Positions 1-8,272 of a stretch of 21,258 bases of DNA are shown piece after piece; position 1 is the first letter of the stretch; every line of letters starts with the position of its first letter. A program made the translations under genes and the position numbers. Under the pieces are notes generated by a model. That model worked only from the letters and a program-made list of their open reading frames with translations. It ran no database searches and was not told where the DNA came from. Origin of the DNA: Smithella sp. ME-1 (GTDB taxonomy: Bacteria; Desulfobacterota; Syntrophia; Syntrophales; Smithellaceae); contig AWGX01000352.1 in assembly GCA_000495415.1 (NCBI GenBank), positions 1 through 21,258 on the forward strand. The letters are read 5' to 3'.

Positions 1-1
1 G

Positions 2-607
2 GTAAAAACCCTGATTCCCAAAATCGTTGTCATCAAGAGTACAGTACTTCCCGGAACAAACAAAACATTGCAGGCAAGTTATCCTTACCTCAGTTTTGTT
101 TCCAATCCGGAATTTCTGACCGCCAGATCCGCGCGGCTTGATTTCATTAATGCCTCGCGCATTGTGCTTGGTGGCATTGATCGTAATTCAATACACGCAG
201 TTGCGGACCTCTATCGGACAATATGCATACACACTCCGATTTATTATTGTACATGGGAAGAAGCGGAACTGGTCAAGTACATGGCCAATTGTTTCTTTGC
301 TCTTAAAATTTCCTATCTCAATGAAATCTACAAGATCTGTCAGATTATCGATTGTGATTACAGTTTTTTAAAAAGAATGTGGCTGGCGGATGGTCGGATC
401 GGAAATTCGCATCATGAAGTTCCCGGGCATGACGGAGATTTCGGTTTCGGCGGCACTTGTTTTCCAAAAGACATTGCCGCTTTTGTTGAATATGCAAAAT
501 CGATCGGAGCTCCGATCGAGACACTCAATGCCGCGCACAAGGTTAACGAAAAAGTACGCAATAAAAAAGACTGGCAAATATTCGACGATATGGAGGATAA
601 ATCATGA
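2..607 (+). CDS. UDP-glucose/GDP-mannose dehydrogenase-like protein, 5' partial
   Basis: The reading frame is open from base 2, so the gene starts left of the window; the first visible residues are VKTLIPKIVVIKSTVLPGTN. Family enzymes oxidise a UDP- or GDP-sugar to the uronic acid with two NAD. Seen here are the KSTVLPGT strand-loop near residues 12-19, the SNPEFL motif followed by A..D, the E..KYMAN..FALK..Y.NE central helix, and the catalytic-cysteine motif FGGTCFPKD with Cys at about residue 153 of the visible 201. The frame stops only about 48 residues after that Cys, whereas typical members carry a further C-terminal nucleotide-sugar-binding domain, so this is a short form or a truncated gene. 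Its stop overlaps the next ATG (ATGA at 604-607), implying translational coupling with the glycosyltransferase. Family call is secure; substrate and activity are not. Confidence 0.85.
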   Translation, partial: VKTLIPKIVVIKSTVLPGTNKTLQASYPYLSFVSNPEFLTARSARLDFINASRIVLGGIDRNSIHAVADLYRTICIHTPIYYCTWEEAELVKYMANCFFALKISYLNEIYKICQIIDCDYSFLKRMWLADGRIGNSHHEVPGHDGDFGFGGTCFPKDIAAFVEYAKSIGAPIETLNAAHKVNEKVRNKKDWQIFDDMEDKS

Positions 608-1479
608 AATTGCTTTTTGTTTACGACAACTCAATCGGTATTCATTATCTCAAACAGGCCTTATCCTGCGTTCCGCCGGAAAAAGCGGAAATCAAGATCA
701 TCAAGTTATCTGAATATCCGGCATTCGATGACTCGCAATTTGATGGCCTGATCTACAATACTTTCCCTGATGAAAGTCATCGGCATAAATTCCGGAAAGA
801 TCTGATCGCCGTGACTGACGAAAAATTCATAAGTTTCGCATCTAAAAAGAAATTCCTGTTGCTTGATTCCCACGATGACGGCAACAATGATGCTTTTTGC
901 CGTTTTGGCTATCCGAAATATCCTCGAATCAAGCTTGCGCCAGGCACAAAAATGCAATCCCTGCTTAACATTGCGATTGAAGTCCCCTTTGCCGTCAATG
1001 TGCAATTCATGAATACCACGAAGCAAAAAAGCGTACCGCTGGTTTACTGCGCAAAACTCGACGGATACGAAACCGATATCCGGAAAAAAGTATTCGACGC
1101 GATTGCACCGTTCAACCCATTTATCAGCCGTCTTGATCTTTACGCTTATGCCGACGTATTGACTAAAGCAAAAATCGTTGTCGTTGCGCCCGGATGGGGC
1201 GAGGTTTGCTTAGCGCATTACGAAGCGCTGGCGGCCGGCGCCATGCTCTTCGCGCACGAATCCGTACGCAACTACAAATTGTTTCCTTTTGCCGATCTGA
1301 TAGAAGACAAACACTACGTCCTCTATAACCTTGAAAACATCACAGAAAAATTGACTGATCTCATGGCCAATTCGTTCAAAGTAGCCAGGATTTCCAAAGC
1401 AGGAAGCAAGGCGTTTTACAAAGGATACAATCTCAGCAAAACAGCCGAACAGATTATCGATTTCTTTAGTGAGAGGTGA
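604..1479 (+). CDS. Glycosyltransferase, GT-B fold (GT4 / Glyco_trans_1_2-like)
   Basis: A 291-residue protein. The C-terminal third carries the pattern seen in GT4-type enzymes: hydrophobic strand KIVVVAPGWGE, then HYEALAAGAMLFAHES, then a segment FPFADLIEDKHYVLY and the amphipathic helix ENITEKLTDLM. This is the donor-sugar-binding half. The N-terminal half (MKLLFVYDNS...) fits a first Rossmann domain but has no motif I can name. It overlaps the dehydrogenase-like gene by four bases (ATGA) and is followed closely by a small gene, so it belongs to the same rightward operon. It probably moves a nucleotide-activated sugar onto a surface glycan, protein or modified DNA base; the acceptor cannot be read from sequence. 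Confidence 0.8.
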   Translation: MKLLFVYDNSIGIHYLKQALSCVPPEKAEIKIIKLSEYPAFDDSQFDGLIYNTFPDESHRHKFRKDLIAVTDEKFISFASKKKFLLLDSHDDGNNDAFCRFGYPKYPRIKLAPGTKMQSLLNIAIEVPFAVNVQFMNTTKQKSVPLVYCAKLDGYETDIRKKVFDAIAPFNPFISRLDLYAYADVLTKAKIVVVAPGWGEVCLAHYEALAAGAMLFAHESVRNYKLFPFADLIEDKHYVLYNLENITEKLTDLMANSFKVARISKAGSKAFYKGYNLSKTAEQIIDFFSER

Positions 1480-1483
1480 ATTC

Positions 1484-1726
1484 ATGACTCAAGCCATGAA
1501 TTATCATAAAAACGATGAAAACACTTTAACAACAAAACTTTTAAAGGGAGCAAAATACCATATGAATATTATTGAATCTCTAAAATCTTTTTTGCAAGGA
1601 TCTGAAGAAAGAGCAATGCATAAACTTCTTGCTTCTATGAAAGCACAGCAAGCAAGCAATGGTTGGTATCGGCGCTTTACCGGTAGGTCTAAAACATTCA
1701 AAAAGAATCAAAGAAAAGGTCTGTAA
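1484..1726 (+). CDS. Small basic hypothetical protein
   Basis: About 80 residues, not recognised. The ATG at 1484 is chosen because GAGAGG lies 7-9 bases upstream; an in-frame ATG at 1562 behind AAAGGGAGC would give a 54-residue protein (MNIIESLKSF...). The latter part, from about residue 27, is helical and rich in Lys, Gln and Arg, ending SKTFKKNQRKGL. No membrane segment or signal peptide. It sits tightly between two glycosyltransferase genes (12 bases before the next ATG, with an intervening AAAGGAG), which supports it being translated as part of the operon, but a spurious frame is possible. Confidence 0.5.
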   Translation: MTQAMNYHKNDENTLTTKLLKGAKYHMNIIESLKSFLQGSEERAMHKLLASMKAQQASNGWYRRFTGRSKTFKKNQRKGL

Positions 1727-1737
1727 AGGAGTAAAAT

Positions 1738-2745
1738 ATGATATCAGGAAAACTCTCAATTATTATTCCCTTTGCTCAAGAACATCCCCAAATCGCCTTT
1801 ACCGTACAATCCATATTTGCCGAACTGCATGACCGCTGCGACTTTGAAATCATTGTCATTGATAATCATTGTAATGAGTTGCAAGAACAACTGGATAAAC
1901 AGGGCAATAAACGCGACAAAGGCGGAGAATATATGAAGTCACTGGCCGGAGGTTCGCGGCCATGGCTAAAATATCTGGCCTATGACACAAAACTTTCCCA
2001 CTGGCAGGCAAAGAATATGGGCGTGGCCAATTCTGATGGTGAATTTCTGTGGTTCGTCGATTCACATTGCATCCCATCACGAAACGCATTATTTGATATG
2101 TTTTCTTATTATAGAGAGCATCACAAAGAATTGCATGGCACTCTGCATATGCCGCTTGCCTATATGCTCGAAAAACCTGGCGTCGAACTCATTTATAAAC
2201 TTGTCACTCTGCCGGAAAACGGCGTAGTGCATTACAGTTTCACACGCTACAAGCAATCCGACAAACCGTATCAAGTACCCTGCATGTCCACCTGTGGAAT
2301 GATGATGTCCCGTGAGATCTATGATAAACTCGGCGGCTGGCCGGAAGAACTGGGAATTTATGGAGGCGGAGAACATTTTATCAACTTTACCCTGGCTGTT
2401 TTGGGATATTCCATTAATATTTTCCCTTCCTGGCCGCTTTACCACTATGCCGCTCCGCGCGGATATCATTGGAATTACGACGATTATCACCGCAACCGAT
2501 GCATAGCAACATTTATGTTCGGCGGCGATGCGTGGGCGTACAAATATATCATGAACATCAAACCGCACGGAGCAAAGCATGATGATTATAAAAAAGCTAT
2601 TTTATCCACAATTATCGGTTCGAAGTCATGCATAAAACATCGTGAATTAATTAAAAATAGACAGGTTACGACGATTGCTTACTGGTTACAAAATCAAGCA
2701 ATCATTCTCCCTGATGATTTGATTGATATGAATTATGTGGAGTAA
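1738..2745 (+). CDS. Family 2 glycosyltransferase (GT-A fold)
   Basis: 335 residues. The N-terminus KLSIIIPFAQEHPQI is the first nucleotide-binding strand of GT2 enzymes; FEIIVIDNHC follows. SHWQAKNMGVANSDGEFLWFVDSH includes the N.G...S.GE.L.F.D pattern with a DSH triad in place of the usual DxD metal site. GGWPEELGIYGGGEHF in the middle matches the acceptor-side (G)GWDE..G.YGGE signature of the GalNAc-transferase-like GT2 branch. No membrane helix is evident, so it looks soluble. The start has AAAGGAG 6 bases upstream. It lies in the glycosyltransferase operon and ends six bases before the next gene. Confidence 0.85.
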   Translation: MISGKLSIIIPFAQEHPQIAFTVQSIFAELHDRCDFEIIVIDNHCNELQEQLDKQGNKRDKGGEYMKSLAGGSRPWLKYLAYDTKLSHWQAKNMGVANSDGEFLWFVDSHCIPSRNALFDMFSYYREHHKELHGTLHMPLAYMLEKPGVELIYKLVTLPENGVVHYSFTRYKQSDKPYQVPCMSTCGMMMSREIYDKLGGWPEELGIYGGGEHFINFTLAVLGYSINIFPSWPLYHYAAPRGYHWNYDDYHRNRCIATFMFGGDAWAYKYIMNIKPHGAKHDDYKKAILSTIIGSKSCIKHRELIKNRQVTTIAYWLQNQAIILPDDLIDMNYVE

Positions 2746-2751
2746 GTAATT

Positions 2752-3408
2752 ATGCAAATAGGCGTTATTATTCCTATTATTCAAGATGTTTTCATAAATG
2801 GATTATTGAACAATATTAAAAATAACACAGTCCAACCTGCTAAAATAATTATCGTTGACAATAGCAGGAATAATATTATATTAAGCACAAAGAAAATGCG
2901 TTCTAGCATTAAAGTCTTTAGACCAAACATTCCTCTTGGCGTAAATGCATCATGGAACTATGGCATCCATGAATTGGTACAGGATGTTGATTTAGTTTCG
3001 GTATTGAATGACGATTTGTTAATTGAAAATTATTTTTTTGAAAAGTTAACAAAATTGGTGTCGCTGCATAAGGATGCAGCCGTGTTTTGTCCGGAAACGG
3101 TAGAAACACCGGAAATGATGTTAAAAACTCCGGCGTTGGGGCTGGAAAAACGTGATGTGATGTATAGAAGGGAGGGGTGGGCCTGGACGATCAGGTCATC
3201 GGTTGCGGTAAAAATTCCCCCTATACCTGAAAAGCTCAAGACATGGTTTGGCGACGACTGGTACTGGACACATTGCCAGAGACTAAAACAGCCGTGGATA
3301 AAGATGCTTAATAACTGGTGCTATCATTACGTTGGCCAGAGTAACAAAATTGTTAAAGCTCACAGTACGCTTAAGGCTGAGAGAGAATTGTTTAAAGCCT
3401 TGACATAA
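2752..3408 (+). CDS. Small family 2-like glycosyltransferase
   Basis: 218 residues with a minimal GT-A layout: MQIGVIIPII strand, KIIIVDNS (second strand with aspartate), PLGVNASWNYGI (the G...A.N.G helix), VLNDDLLI (the DxD-like metal site), then GDDWYWTH (acceptor-side acidic pair) and a late CYHYVGQS histidine segment typical of GT2 C-termini. Shorter than common GT2 enzymes and without membrane helices. Base composition is noticeably more AT-rich at the 5' end than in the preceding gene. Last gene of the rightward operon; terminator-like hairpins follow. Role presumably in adding one sugar in the same glycan; acceptor unknown. Confidence 0.78.
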   Translation: MQIGVIIPIIQDVFINGLLNNIKNNTVQPAKIIIVDNSRNNIILSTKKMRSSIKVFRPNIPLGVNASWNYGIHELVQDVDLVSVLNDDLLIENYFFEKLTKLVSLHKDAAVFCPETVETPEMMLKTPALGLEKRDVMYRREGWAWTIRSSVAVKIPPIPEKLKTWFGDDWYWTHCQRLKQPWIKMLNNWCYHYVGQSNKIVKAHSTLKAERELFKALT

Positions 3409-3410
3409 AT

Positions 3411-3432
3411 AATCGGTGCTGCCTCACCGATT
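3411..3432 (+). other. Hairpin after the glycosyltransferase operon
   Basis: Perfect 8-bp stem AATCGGTG/CACCGATT with a 6-base loop, starting three bases after the 3408 stop. There is no U tract behind it, so it is more likely a 3'-end-protecting or attenuating hairpin than the main terminator. A second 8-bp hairpin, ATTCATGG/CCATGAAT at 3444-3475, follows. Confidence 0.55.
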
Positions 3433-3483
3433 ATGGAGAAGATATTCATGGTTTACCTGCAAGTTTTCCATGAATCTTTCTTC

Positions 3484-3720
3484 TCAAAAATGGGCGCTCA
3501 TGGGTTTCCTGTGAGCGCCTTTGTTTTTTCTATTATATATTTGAATCCATTCTGCACGAAAAGTATCCTGTTCGATAATAGATAATTTTTGTTTTAGCCT
3601 GAACCAATTGTATGTTTTTTCGAAATTATGCCATGACGGATCGCATCCCATGGCAACGATAGCCTGCTGCTGCTCTTTGATGATTTCGTTTAATGATTTA
3701 CCTGTTTCCACTTTTGCCAT
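3484..3720 (-). CDS. Small hypothetical protein
   Basis: About 78 residues, not recognised. Start taken at the ATG at 3720 (MAKVETGKSLNE) because GCAGGAATTAATC gives a usable ribosome site; the upstream in-frame TTG at 3735 has none. Helical and charged, with a KEQQQAIVAMG helix and tryptophans in the middle (SWHNFEKTYNWF); no cysteine cluster or membrane segment. Its last residues (GAHRKPMSAHF) are encoded by the arms of the opposing terminator. It follows the VRR-NUC gene by 30 bases and is the end of the long leftward gene run. Confidence 0.6.
   Translation of the reverse strand: MAKVETGKSLNEIIKEQQQAIVAMGCDPSWHNFEKTYNWFRLKQKLSIIEQDTFRAEWIQIYNRKNKGAHRKPMSAHF
3493..3530 (+). terminator. Rho-independent terminator of the rightward operon
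   Basis: Stem GGCGCTCA (3493-3500) pairs perfectly with TGAGCGCC (3512-3519), followed by TTTGTTTTTTC. This is a classic intrinsic terminator for rightward transcription. It overlaps the last codons of the convergent gene that ends at 3484, so those residues are set partly by the hairpin. Confidence 0.85.
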
Positions 3721-3750
3721 GATTAATTCCTGCAAAGAAAATTGTTTTAA

Positions 3751-4095
3751 TTATATTTCAACGTCGTGATTTCGAAATAAGATGCGCGTGGACTCGATAT
3801 CCTCAACCCTGCCGGAAATTGCTCCGCACTCTGCCCAATCATTAAGCCATTTCTGCTGCAGTGGAGTTAGTTTTTTCCCGGGCTGCTTGACTTCCAGTTC
3901 GAAATGCCGGCCGTTGATACAACCCAGAATATCAGCTCCGCCTTTAATACCGTATCCTGTCTGCGTTCTTATTTCGGCCTTACAACCCGGAACTGCGTTT
4001 AAATAATTAACAATTTTACTTTGCCTTGTTTTTTCGAGAATCCGTAACGGCTTTGCCTTGCCAACTTTGATTCTCTGCAATCTTCTTTCCCACAT
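3751..4095 (-). CDS. VRR-NUC domain nuclease
   Basis: 114 residues from the ATG at 4095, which has GCAGGAGGATATC just upstream. The VRR-NUC (PD-(D/E)xK superfamily) signature is visible: GIKGGADILGCINGRHF with Asp at about 55, then ELEVK giving the E-x-K pair at about 67-70, then LTPLQQKWLNDW, the helix following the active site. Stand-alone VRR-NUC proteins are common in phages, often beside a helicase, and are thought to be structure-specific nucleases. Here it follows the UvrD-like gene by 19 bases. The catalytic set appears complete. Confidence 0.85.
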   Translation of the reverse strand: MWERRLQRIKVGKAKPLRILEKTRQSKIVNYLNAVPGCKAEIRTQTGYGIKGGADILGCINGRHFELEVKQPGKKLTPLQQKWLNDWAECGAISGRVEDIESTRILFRNHDVEI

Positions 4096-4114
4096 GATAT
4101 CCTCCTGCAAGTTT

Positions 4115-5734
4115 TTAATCTAATTTTACACTTAATGATGAATTAGGCTGACAGATAACCAGTGATTCTTTGGCCCGCGTCATGCCTACATAAAATGTCC
4201 TGATAATAGAATCCTTGTTTGTCTGATATTCCTCCATGGCCGCGACCGACAGATCCGGGAAAAGAATAACGGTAGACGCTTCGCCGCCCTTAACTGAATG
4301 AACCGTACCTATTGTGATTTTCGGTCTTGCTTCTAACGCTTCCCTACCCTGCTTCTCATAAACCTTTAAAGGATATTCGACGGCATTGAGCTTTGATGCA
4401 AGAAGCACATTTCGAAACCATGTAACATCACGCTGCATTGCTTGCTGCAGCGCGAACTCTTTGAATATCTCGGCATAAAATTCTTTTTCGTTGAAAATTA
4501 CGCCTTTGTTTTCTTCAATGACAGACTGGATTTTGTCCTTTGCGCCGCGCTTCAAAACATCGGACACTTTGACCAGTTCCATCCATTTAAGAAGATCCTT
4601 GGCATTCCAGTAACCATTATTAGGCTTTCCGGATATTTCATCGAGAAATGATAATATTCTTTCTCTTGTACTGGTACGGCCGCCCTGCCCTCTGTGGAAA
4701 CTGCCCATCGGATTCCAGTCGCCTCGTGTTGCCCTGTAAGGATTATGAAACGGAAGTCCGGCCTCACGTAGCTGTTTTTGAACATGCTTAAGAAAAAATC
4801 CGCAGCTGGCCAGAATCATGACTGTCTTGCCGTCACGCGCATGGCGCTCGGCCAGTTCGATCGCCATTTCCGGTGTTCTGTATGTCGCCTTGATATGCTG
4901 AATGGATCCTTCTTCTTCTCTCGGATAGAATTCCTTGATTTCCCGCTTCTTGATCTGCTTTATCCATTTCTGCGAAAATTCATGAACGACCTTCGGCAAA
5001 CGCCATGACCGCTGCAAAACCCGATTATTTTCAGCCGGTATATTTACATCGATGAACGCGTCCGGACTTGCTCCACAGAAATCATAGATTGTCTGATCGT
5101 CATCGCCTCCCAGAATGATGTGATCCTGAAACTTCGACCAGTGTCTGATCAGTTGAAGTTCCAGTCTGTTGAAATCCTGAACTTCATCATAGATTCCTAC
5201 CTTCGGTTCGCCGGGAAACGGTTCATTCATGGACGCTGTAAGTGTGATCATATCGGTAAAATCGATATAGTTATTTTCCGACTTCCATTTTTCCCACTGC
5301 TTTACCCAGAAAATCGTCGGACGTTTCATTAGATGCAACGGAAGACATTTTGCGCGAAACAAATTGTACTCATTGAGGTGTTCATCTCCGGCTGTGCCGA
5401 AAACAGCATCAACGGCCATTTCATCCATCGGCGACTTACTATTAATTGTGATTGCTGATCCGGGATACTGCTCATTGAACTCCTGTGCCTTAACTTCGGC
5501 AATTTCATAATTATAATTTTTCAATGCGCGGTAACAGAGCGCATGGAGCGTGCCGACATTCTCTCTGGGAATCGGCAGATTACGACGGTTGAGTTCCGTT
5601 GCCGCTGTTTTGGTATAGCTGGCAACAATGACATTTTCCGCTCCATGCTTCGCGGCGGCGTTTTCGATCTGCTTGGCCAGATAAGTAGTTTTTCCTGTTC
5701 CGGGCGGTCCAAGCACATGAAATTCATTTTTCAT
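4115..5734 (-). CDS. UvrD/PcrA-like superfamily 1A DNA helicase, compact
   Basis: 539 residues. Motifs in order: Walker A GPPGTGKT (9-16), motif Ia ASYTKTAATEL, Walker B YDEVQD (182-187), motif III GGDDDQTIYDF (209-219), motif IV QRSWRLP, motif V TVHSVKGGEAS and motif VI FYVGMTRAKESL. These predict an ATP-driven 3'-5' DNA translocase for repair, recombination or replication restart. It is clearly shorter than cellular UvrD/Rep (roughly 650-720 residues), so accessory subdomains are probably reduced. Motif II has DEVQD instead of the common DEYQD. Its ATG overlaps the stop of the upstream gene (ATGA at 5731-5734). Confidence 0.9.
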   Translation of the reverse strand: MKNEFHVLGPPGTGKTTYLAKQIENAAAKHGAENVIVASYTKTAATELNRRNLPIPRENVGTLHALCYRALKNYNYEIAEVKAQEFNEQYPGSAITINSKSPMDEMAVDAVFGTAGDEHLNEYNLFRAKCLPLHLMKRPTIFWVKQWEKWKSENNYIDFTDMITLTASMNEPFPGEPKVGIYDEVQDFNRLELQLIRHWSKFQDHIILGGDDDQTIYDFCGASPDAFIDVNIPAENNRVLQRSWRLPKVVHEFSQKWIKQIKKREIKEFYPREEEGSIQHIKATYRTPEMAIELAERHARDGKTVMILASCGFFLKHVQKQLREAGLPFHNPYRATRGDWNPMGSFHRGQGGRTSTRERILSFLDEISGKPNNGYWNAKDLLKWMELVKVSDVLKRGAKDKIQSVIEENKGVIFNEKEFYAEIFKEFALQQAMQRDVTWFRNVLLASKLNAVEYPLKVYEKQGREALEARPKITIGTVHSVKGGEASTVILFPDLSVAAMEEYQTNKDSIIRTFYVGMTRAKESLVICQPNSSLSVKLD

Positions 5735-6087
5735 GAATCCAATCCTTTCTCATTTTTGACCCTTTTTGCGTTATACAGGCGCAGGAGCATGTTAAAAGCG
5801 ACCTGGGCGGCATGGTAACATCCCGTTTCCTGATCAATCGCCAGAGGGTCAATTTGGCAGGCCTCAAGGTGCCTTATAGTGGCATCCCAGAATCTTCGGT
5901 CTGAATCCTGAAACGGTTGAAGACAATTAAAAATTGCATATTTCTTTTCTCCGGCAACAAAAACATCGGCTAGTGGCGTTAAAATACAAAACGGTAAGGC
6001 GTACCATTGCTGTTTTCCCTGGTCGTGTTTTAATCCCTCGGTTGACGGATTCTCCACAACATTGATTTTATTATCTTTATTCTTCAT
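5731..6087 (-). CDS. dATP/dGTP diphosphohydrolase-type protein (DUF5664 family)
   Basis: 118 residues with the family pattern: EGLKHDQGKQQWYALP, then LADVFVAGEKKYAIFNC, DRRFWDATIRHLEA, DQETGCYHAAQVAFNMLLRL. Lys, Asp, Glu and His positions expected for the MazG-like all-alpha fold are present. Phage homologues hydrolyse dNTPs such as dATP or dGTP to monophosphates, skewing the nucleotide pool; that activity is inferred from the family. Start ATG at 6087 has AGGGG about 8 bases upstream. Translation is probably coupled to the helicase gene through the ATGA overlap. Upstream lies the AT-rich repeat region, which may hold its promoter. Confidence 0.75.
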   Translation of the reverse strand: MKNKDNKINVVENPSTEGLKHDQGKQQWYALPFCILTPLADVFVAGEKKYAIFNCLQPFQDSDRRFWDATIRHLEACQIDPLAIDQETGCYHAAQVAFNMLLRLYNAKRVKNEKGLDS

Positions 6088-6448
6088 GATATTACCCCTA
6101 TATAAGGAAAATAATTTTAATAATATTTTTTAATTTTTTTATTATGGTGTCTTATAGAGCGAAACTATAATAGTCATAATAATGATTATTAATTACATTT
6201 AATAAGATAAATATCTGTATTTATTAACTTAATAGTCATAATAATGAAATATAGATATATTTCTGTGTATCTAATTATATTTTTCATTAAAATTTCCCTT
6301 ATATAGGGGAATTGCCTGAAAAAAATTCGCGATTTTGATTATTATGGCTATTATGAGTGGCCGTTCTGTGGCTAACTTTCCGAAATAATTCAATTTATTC
6401 ATAATAATTATCGGACTTTTTTGATTATTAATTGCCATATATCTAAAA
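6088..6448. repeat. AT-rich intergenic region with direct and inverted repeats
   Basis: 361 bases without a convincing gene. AATAGTCATAATAATGA occurs at 6169-6185 and 6231-6247, with a 15/17 inverted copy at 6337-6354. CCCCTATATAAGG at 6095-6107 is repeated exactly in inverse at 6297-6309. Long A/T runs surround these. It separates the primase gene from the DUF5664-helicase-nuclease operon, so it most simply holds a promoter/operator. Being next to a primase and rich in repeats, a single-strand initiation site or second origin is also possible. One leftward 32-codon frame (6287-6189) starts behind AAGGG but has no other support. Confidence 0.6.
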
Positions 6449-8242
6449 TCATTGAAGATTATCGACTGCTTCCTGGTCTTTGAGCATTTGTGCTTCAAGT
6501 AACAGTTTGTTGGCATTATTGAGCAAATCCCAATCAACAAATTCCTGAGCAATCTTGTCTTTAGATATTTCTATTTTCCAGACTGATCTTGAAACATACC
6601 CCTTTTCCTTCTTTATATTGAGCGTAAGAGGCGTAAATCCGTATTCTTTGAGCATGATACCCATTGTTTTGGAATTAATAAGCTCCTTCCAAAACATGGC
6701 CACATAATTTCGCAGATCGGGACCGAATATATAGAGTGAATCACGGTGATAAAACGGCTTGTGAGCAATGCAACCATCCGTCATATTATAAAGCGGTTTG
6801 AACTGATCGAGAAAATGCCTCAACCAATGACGAATCATTCCTTTGTTGGAAGTGTCATCGCCGGCAGAAACTTCTTCACAGAGATTAAGAAGTGCCTGAG
6901 CGACATGGCGCCACTTCTTTGTTTCCACTGACGGCATATAAACGCCGACCGCATCGGCAATCTTTCTTTTAAGATAAATCTGATCGATTAAATTCTGAAT
7001 TCCGCCGAGATGAATACAAGCGCCTTCGGTTTCCAATTTATATTCCGGTGGATCAACCATGTATTTTAAAACGCGTCGAACTTTGATTTTGATTATTTTT
7101 TCGAGAATTTCTTTTGCTTTAGTTACAATTTCAGCGCGTTTATTCGGATCCTTTATACTTAAAGAACGATCAAAAACGATTATCTCCAATTCTTCGAACG
7201 CTTTCTGATTTTCCAAAGCATTGGACGCCGCCTTTAGCGTCCGGCGGTAATACTGCTCAACAAGTTTCTGTGGAAGTCCATTCACTCTGCGAAACGCTAT
7301 CAGTAAATCGACGACTTCCTGATCTGACCATCCCGCGCCATACGCAAAGGATGCCAATGAAAGATCGTAAGCTGACGCTGATTCGTCGCCGGACTTAAAA
7401 TCTTTTCTTCTCCGTTCCCAGGAAGCCGAAAATTTCGGCTCAAAAGTCATCAGAGCTTCGAATTTGTCTTTGGGCGGATCTGCATTGGGATCGAGTTTAA
7501 AAATCTCGCCCTGAACCACTGTGGCGCTCGGCAGCGATATTTTTTTACGCTCTCCGATCGGAGTGGCATCATCACCGAGATTTACCCGGAATGCGTTCAG
7601 CGCATCTCGGAATTCTACCGGACTGTAGTAATTCTGGGTACACGATTCCAGTGTAATCGGCAGAGGTGGATTATCCTTGAAATTCTTGCCTCCGGGGATC
7701 CGGAAAACCCGCGATAGGTCAAATGTCATATCCAGATCATATCCCATCGACCGTGCGCAATCCCTCATTGTCCATGTAAAATGGTGAAGAAGATCGGCCG
7801 CAGCTTCATGGTCGCGCGCATTATTGATTTTACCGAACTGCTTGAATACCCACCAGAACTGATAACCATGACCGCTATGCACAATAATTGTCGGTTTCAA
7901 TGGAAATGGTTCGATAACTTCAAGAGCTCTTTGGTTGGTTTCCGGAAGATTTAATTTTTGATGTGCGGTAGGATTAAGGACATCAACATCAATCCATGCT
8001 GCGGGAATACCTGATATTTCCTCAGCTTTGCATCGACGATGGGCTGGCAGCGCTTTAGCGCTTGTTCCACAGCCTATATAAGTATCCTGTTTTTGTCCGT
8101 GAGTATTAAAATGTTTTATGGCATCCGACACATGATCGAACCAATAGGAAAGTTTTTTTTCTTTTCCCTTTTGCCATATAAGGAGATATTCTTTTTCAGG
8201 TTTATTATGAAATAATGTATTTAAAAATAATTCTGCACTCAT
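6449..8242 (-). CDS. Archaeo-eukaryotic-type (RepB-like) DNA primase
   Basis: 597 residues from ATG 8242, chosen because GCGAGGCTGAC precedes it; the longer frame to 8308 would cross a strong hairpin. AEP primase motifs: AAWIDVDV with catalytic Asp pair at 85 and 87, VHSGHGYQFWW (123-131, motif II), FDLSRVFRIPGGKNFK (174-189, motif III). A helical PriCT-like segment follows (SAYDLSLASFAYGAGWSDQE, about 310-330). The last 200 residues are not recognised; no Walker A is visible, so it is not a primase-helicase fusion. AEP primases of plasmids and phages make primers on single-stranded DNA; SNF2 and UvrD genes nearby would provide the motors. Separated from the upstream Cys-protein gene by a perfect 10-bp hairpin. 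Confidence 0.85.
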   Translation of the reverse strand: MSAELFLNTLFHNKPEKEYLLIWQKGKEKKLSYWFDHVSDAIKHFNTHGQKQDTYIGCGTSAKALPAHRRCKAEEISGIPAAWIDVDVLNPTAHQKLNLPETNQRALEVIEPFPLKPTIIVHSGHGYQFWWVFKQFGKINNARDHEAAADLLHHFTWTMRDCARSMGYDLDMTFDLSRVFRIPGGKNFKDNPPLPITLESCTQNYYSPVEFRDALNAFRVNLGDDATPIGERKKISLPSATVVQGEIFKLDPNADPPKDKFEALMTFEPKFSASWERRRKDFKSGDESASAYDLSLASFAYGAGWSDQEVVDLLIAFRRVNGLPQKLVEQYYRRTLKAASNALENQKAFEELEIIVFDRSLSIKDPNKRAEIVTKAKEILEKIIKIKVRRVLKYMVDPPEYKLETEGACIHLGGIQNLIDQIYLKRKIADAVGVYMPSVETKKWRHVAQALLNLCEEVSAGDDTSNKGMIRHWLRHFLDQFKPLYNMTDGCIAHKPFYHRDSLYIFGPDLRNYVAMFWKELINSKTMGIMLKEYGFTPLTLNIKKEKGYVSRSVWKIEISKDKIAQEFVDWDLLNNANKLLLEAQMLKDQEAVDNLQ

Positions 8243-8272
8243 GTCAGCCTCGCGAAGTAGAATTAATGGAAT

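Noticed and set aside
2089..2580. 163-codon leftward frame opposite the glycosyltransferase gene.
   Set aside because: Antisense shadow of a well-supported glycosyltransferase; no domain signature.
2602..2610. TTATCCACA, a perfect DnaA-box sequence.
   Set aside because: Single copy within the family 2 glycosyltransferase coding region, far from the iterons.
6271..6438. Leftward frame of about 55 codons (MAINNQKSP...) in the AT-rich region.
   Set aside because: No ribosome site and low-complexity Ile/Asn/Lys-rich content expected by chance in AT-rich DNA.
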